Source of the DNA: Alphaproteobacteria bacterium | Lineage (GTDB): Bacteria; Pseudomonadota; Alphaproteobacteria; RF32; CAG-239 | Length of the DNA stretch: 8,735 nucleotides | NCBI GenBank assembly: GCA_017964705.1 | Contig: JAGCRL010000069.1 | Span: forward strand, 1-8,735 | Reading direction: 5' to 3' | In this document: in pieces, positions 5,870 to 8,735 of the stretch | How the letters are laid out: each line of letters opens with the position of its first letter | Position numbering within the stretch: the first letter of the stretch is position 1 | Notes under the pieces: model-generated | Databases searched by the model: none | What the model was told of the DNA's origin: nothing | Seen by the model: the letters and a program-made list of their open reading frames with translations, nothing else | Program-made: the position numbers and the translations under genes

Positions 5870-7549
5870 TTACTCCTTCTCTTTACCGTCAAGCAATTTA
5901 TTTGTATATTCTTCTTCATAAAAACGAAGTGTCGATAAAACTGGATTTGGTGCGGTTTGACCTAAACCACATAATGAAGCTTTTTGCATTGCAAAAGCAA
6001 TTTTCTTTAAAAGCTCTAAATCCTTCTTTCTACCACGACCACGATTGATTTTATCCAGAAGTAATAACATCTGTTTACCACCAATTCGGCATGGGGCGCA
6101 TTTTCCGCAGGATTCATCAACTGTAAAGTCTAAGTAGAATTTTGCTAAAGAAACCATGTCGGATGAATCATCAATTACGATCATTCCGCCAGATCCCATA
6201 ATAGAACCGAGTTTCTTGAGCTCTTCATAGCAAACTGGCATATCCATATATTTTGCAGGAATAACCCCACCTGAAGGACCACCTGTTTGAACAGCTTTCA
6301 AAGTTTTACCTTGAGGAACTCCGCCACCGATTTCGTTAACAATTTCATTGATTGTTGTTCCCATTGGAACCTCAATCAATCCGGAATGTTCAACTTGACC
6401 TGTTAAAGCAAAAACCTTGGTTCCTTTAGATGTTTCTGTTCCAAAAGAAGCAAACCAATCAGCTCCTTTTAATAAAATCTTAGATATATTTGCCAAAGTT
6501 TCTACATTGTTAACGCATGATGGCTTATCCCACAAACCTTTGTTGGTAGGATATGGCGGTCTTGGACGAGGCGTACCTCTTGCACCTTCAATAGAGTGGA
6601 TAAGTGCTGTTTCTTCACCGCAAACAAATGCACCTGCCCCGAGACGAATGTCTACATTAAAGGAGAAGCCTGTGCCCATAATATTATTACCCAATAGCAT
6701 ATTCTTTTTACAAGCTTGAATTGCCTTTTTCAAACGTTCAACGGCTAAAGGATATTCCGCTCTGACATAGAACCAACCTGATGTTGCACCAATAGCATAT
6801 GCGGCAATCATCATTCCTTCAATAACGGCATGTGGATCACCTTCCAAAATAGAACGGTCCATATAGGCACCAGGGTCGCCTTCATCACCATTACAAATGA
6901 TGAATTTCTCGTCCACTGTCGGAACTTTAGCGGCTAATTCCCACTTCATACCGGTTGAAAAACCACCGCCGCCACGACCACGTAAGCCTGATTTTTTAAT
7001 TTCTTCTACGACTTCTTGCGGGGTCATTGTCTTTAAGGCTTTTTCTAATGCTAGGTAACCGCCTCTAGCCATATATTCCGTGATATCTTCTGGATCAATA
7101 TGACCGGCATTTTTAAGCACAACCTTTTCCTGTTTTTGGAAGAAAGGTAAATCAAGCGATAATACGTTTGCTTTTAGCTCTTCTGCTAATACCATATCAC
7201 CTTCTGTCTTTAATGCTGGAATAACATATTTTTCCATAATAGCGCGTGTTATATCCGCATTGAGACGCTTAAATAAAATATCTTTTTTGCCATTAATCTC
7301 AACTCTGATAAGAGGTCCTTGTGCGCAAAGTCCCATACAACCGGTAGCCACAACACGAACTTCTTGAGTTAGATTATTCTCTTCTAAAATATTTTGAATA
7401 AGCGTAATCAAATCATCACTGCCGGAAGACTTACAACCTGTTGAATGACAACAATAAATATTGCATTTATATTTTTCTATTTCGGCAAGTTTCTTTTTTG
7501 CTATCTCATGGATATCAAATCTTTTATAAATTTCAGCCATATCAACCAT
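5870..7549 (-). CDS. hydB: NADH-linked [FeFe] hydrogenase, NAD(H)/FMN subunit HydB (lacks C-terminal ferredoxin domain)
   Basis: This 559-residue NuoF-like subunit would bind FMN and NAD(H) and pass electrons between NADH and HydA. An N-terminal thioredoxin-like [2Fe-2S] domain has C34-x4-C39 and C71-x3-C75. The NuoF core follows: GLRGRGGGGFSTGMKW (188-203) for FMN/NADH, CNGDEGDPGAYMDR (219-232), and GAGAFVCGEETALI (304-317) with RGTPRPRPPYP (324-334). A [4Fe-4S] site has C481, C484, C487 and C527. The protein ends about 30 residues after C527. Bifurcating HydB subunits that I know continue into a 2x[4Fe-4S] ferredoxin domain; here hydA begins 5 nt after the stop, so that domain is absent. 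AGGAGG (7563-7558), inside the end of hydC, is 8 nt before the ATG at 7549; a second ATG three codons in (7540) is possible but worse spaced. Part of hydCBA. Confidence 0.95.
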   Translation of the reverse strand: MVDMAEIYKRFDIHEIAKKKLAEIEKYKCNIYCCHSTGCKSSGSDDLITLIQNILEENNLTQEVRVVATGCMGLCAQGPLIRVEINGKKDILFKRLNADITRAIMEKYVIPALKTEGDMVLAEELKANVLSLDLPFFQKQEKVVLKNAGHIDPEDITEYMARGGYLALEKALKTMTPQEVVEEIKKSGLRGRGGGGFSTGMKWELAAKVPTVDEKFIICNGDEGDPGAYMDRSILEGDPHAVIEGMMIAAYAIGATSGWFYVRAEYPLAVERLKKAIQACKKNMLLGNNIMGTGFSFNVDIRLGAGAFVCGEETALIHSIEGARGTPRPRPPYPTNKGLWDKPSCVNNVETLANISKILLKGADWFASFGTETSKGTKVFALTGQVEHSGLIEVPMGTTINEIVNEIGGGVPQGKTLKAVQTGGPSGGVIPAKYMDMPVCYEELKKLGSIMGSGGMIVIDDSSDMVSLAKFYLDFTVDESCGKCAPCRIGGKQMLLLLDKINRGRGRKKDLELLKKIAFAMQKASLCGLGQTAPNPVLSTLRFYEEEYTNKLLDGKEKE

Positions 7550-7552
7550 TGC

Positions 7553-8032
7553 TTAAGCCTCCTCTTTAAATACTTCACGCCATTCGTTTAATATTTCCGG
7601 CACTTGCTCTGGTGTCATACGACCATATGTTTTACCATTGACGACACAAACCGGAGCTAAACCACAACAGCCGACACAACGGACAACTTGCAGATGGAAA
7701 AGTCCATCCGGGGTGCTCTCACCTTCTTTAATATTAAGCTCAGACTTAAATTTTTCCAGAACCTTGTCATTTCCTTTTAAAAAGCATGCTGTACCTGTAC
7801 AAACAGAAATAACAGCCTTTCCAGGTGCAACTAACTTAAAAAAGTTATAGAATGTTAGCACTTCATAAATACGGGCGAGCGGAATTTCCATTGTCTCTGC
7901 AAGATCCATTGCATCTTTCCAATCAACATAACCCTTTACCCCTTGAATTTCGTGTAAAGCCATAATAAGAGATCCGCGTTTTTTGCGCCATTTATCGCCA
8001 ACTTGGCAACCTAAACAAGGCTCGTTATCCAT
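7553..8032 (-). CDS. hydC: NADH-linked [FeFe] hydrogenase, [2Fe-2S] subunit HydC
   Basis: This 159-residue NuoE-like thioredoxin-fold subunit holds one [2Fe-2S] cluster and partners HydB. The ligand pattern is complete: C78-x4-C83 (VCTGTAC) and C119-x3-C123 (RCVGCC). The preceding helical block, with PLARIYEVLTFYNFF at 51-65, is the usual NuoE region before the cluster domain. It is the first gene of hydCBA: GGAG lies 7 nt before the ATG at 8032, a good promoter lies just upstream, and hydB follows after 3 nt. The N-terminus is unusual: MDNEPCLGCQ places a CxxC pair (C6, C9) ahead of the normal domain, which I do not know as a standard NuoE/HydC feature. Complex I NuoE or formate dehydrogenase gamma are the main alternatives; adjacency to hydA argues for HydC. 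Confidence 0.94.
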   Translation of the reverse strand: MDNEPCLGCQVGDKWRKKRGSLIMALHEIQGVKGYVDWKDAMDLAETMEIPLARIYEVLTFYNFFKLVAPGKAVISVCTGTACFLKGNDKVLEKFKSELNIKEGESTPDGLFHLQVVRCVGCCGLAPVCVVNGKTYGRMTPEQVPEILNEWREVFKEEA

Positions 8033-8076
8033 TATTAATCTCCAAAAATAAAGTTAAGTACAATTTTTCTGCACGC

Positions 8077-8104
8077 ATTATAGTGTTTATTTTTTACATT
8101 GCAA
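8077..8104 (-). promoter_or_regulatory. hydC: Predicted promoter of the hydCBA operon
   Basis: On the minus strand TTGCAA (8104-8099), a 16-nt spacer and a perfect TATAAT (8082-8077) are followed by a leader of about 38 nt to the hydC ATG. The -35 sits within a small palindrome ATTGCAAT (8098-8105). The rest of the 182-nt gap to the epimerase gene is AT-rich, and I see no gene or strong terminator in it. Confidence 0.65.
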
Positions 8105-8214
8105 TTGATTTTAGCATATTTTCAAAAATATTTTAGATAATATTTCTGCTATACATTATCCGATATAGGTTTTCTATACCTTTTGACACAAACTTAGGTG
8201 CTGAAATGCTTATA

Positions 8215-8735
8215 TTACGAGCGTCTTTTCCACGCTATATATTTTTTGATGCCTTCTACAAATGTTGTGCTTGGCTTATAACCAAGCAGATTTGCCGCTT
8301 TTGTATAATCACAAACTGTTTTTTCCACATCTCCTGGTTGCATCGGCATGTGTTCAATAATGGCTTTTTTACCCATTTCTTGCTCTATGATTTCTATCAT
8401 TCTTTTTAGGGTAATCGGCTCACCACCGCCTAAATTTATAATTTCAAAGCCTGTCTTGTTATACTCAATTGATGCTTTAATACCGGCAACAATATCATCT
8501 ATGAAAGTATAATCACGTTTGGTTGTGCCATCACCATACATTTGTATGGGCTTATCTACATCAATTAATCTGGCAAATTTACTGATTGCCAAATCAGGAC
8601 GCTGACGAGGACCATAAACAGTAAAGAACCTTAACGCAACAATCTGTAACCCATATAAATGATGCCATGTGTAGCAAAGTTGCTCGCAAGCTGATTTGGT
8701 GGCGGCATATGGAGAAATAGGTTCAGTAACTTTTA
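8215..8735 (-). CDS. NAD-dependent sugar-nucleotide epimerase, C-terminal part (UDP-glucuronate 4-epimerase-like)
   Basis: The last 173 residues of an extended short-chain dehydrogenase/reductase are visible; the 5' part lies beyond the right edge. The catalytic YxxxK is present (SPYAATKSACE, visible residues 8-18), followed by LRFFTVYGPRQRPD, a hallmark of the GalE/UDP-glucuronate epimerase group, then MYGDGTTKRDYTFIDDIV and INLGGG. The end (QPGDVEKTVCDYTKAANLLGY, then GIKKYIAWKR) most resembles UDP-glucuronate 4-epimerases (CapI/Cap1J type), which make UDP-galacturonate for capsule or lipopolysaccharide. UDP-glucose 4-epimerase or another NDP-sugar epimerase is possible. Full-length members are about 310-350 residues, so about half is present. 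The frame has no stop between the TTG at 8592 and the window edge, and the conserved PRQRPD residues lie upstream of it, so 8592 is not the start. No functional link with the hydrogenases is apparent. Confidence 0.9.
   Translation of the reverse strand, partial: KVTEPISPYAATKSACEQLCYTWHHLYGLQIVALRFFTVYGPRQRPDLAISKFARLIDVDKPIQMYGDGTTKRDYTFIDDIVAGIKASIEYNKTGFEIINLGGGEPITLKRMIEIIEQEMGKKAIIEHMPMQPGDVEKTVCDYTKAANLLGYKPSTTFVEGIKKYIAWKRRS

Noticed and set aside
5864..5875. Frameshift or sequencing error that removed the HydB C-terminal domain
   Set aside because: Only 5 nt separate hydB and hydA and the hydA Shine-Dalgarno lies in the last hydB codons, so there is no leftover ferredoxin-coding sequence.
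5870..7549. Possible complex I (NuoEFG) fragment
   Set aside because: The third gene has complete H-cluster loops TSCCPAW, MPCTAKK and EVMACPGGC, and no other Nuo subunits are present, so this is a HydABC hydrogenase.
8077..8130. FNR or Rex operator in front of hydC
   Set aside because: Only half-sites (such as TTGAT at 8105-8109) occur; no full FNR or Rex dyad is present.
8161..8214. Terminator after the epimerase gene
   Set aside because: Only a weak 5-bp TATAG/CTATA hairpin is visible, without a GC-rich stem and U run.
8590..8592. TTG start of the epimerase gene
   Set aside because: Conserved SDR residues (YxxxK, then VYGPRQRPD) are encoded in the same frame upstream, so this TTG is an internal leucine codon.

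Overview
The window reads as a fermentative, hydrogen-metabolising anaerobe with a fairly low-GC genome. Every gene except one is on the minus strand. A lipobox-type lipoprotein and a sugar-nucleotide epimerase suggest a Gram-negative cell envelope. The aldehyde dehydrogenase is very close to proteobacterial AdhE, and my best guess is a gut-type fermentative proteobacterium (perhaps an uncultured low-GC alphaproteobacterium). That taxonomic guess is inference only.

Layout, right to left along the minus strand. (1) 8735-8215: the 3' part of an NAD-dependent sugar-nucleotide epimerase, probably UDP-glucuronate 4-epimerase-like. (2) 8104-4092: a promoter followed by a tight three-gene operon hydC-hydB-hydA (gaps of 3 and 5 nt), encoding a trimeric NADH-linked [FeFe] hydrogenase. 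HydA has complete H-cluster motifs. HydB lacks the C-terminal 2x[4Fe-4S] ferredoxin domain that I know from bifurcating HydB proteins. (3) 4073-4037: a long bidirectional terminator. (4) 3234-4028 (+): a 264-residue helical orphan protein with its own promoter, the only plus-strand gene. (5) 3028-2540: a small unknown lipoprotein, divergent from the orphan; the two predicted promoters share one -35 region. (6) 2485-1: a promoter, then a monomeric group B-type [FeFe] hydrogenase overlapping by 4 nt (ATGA) the start of adhE, which runs off the left edge.

How the genes fit together: AdhE reduces acetyl-CoA to ethanol and consumes NADH. HydABC disposes of NADH electrons as H2 (or takes up H2). 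The group B enzyme is a second, ferredoxin-like hydrogenase of unsettled role, co-translated with adhE. The window is therefore a redox-balancing locus holding two different [FeFe] hydrogenases and a fermentative dehydrogenase. The maturation genes hydE, hydF and hydG are not in view.

The most interesting points are the truncated HydB architecture, which may mean a non-bifurcating NADH-dependent enzyme; the coupling of a group B hydrogenase to adhE; and active-site changes in that group B enzyme. No CRISPR array, transposon, tRNA or rRNA was seen, and no stretch longer than about 205 bases lacks a gene.
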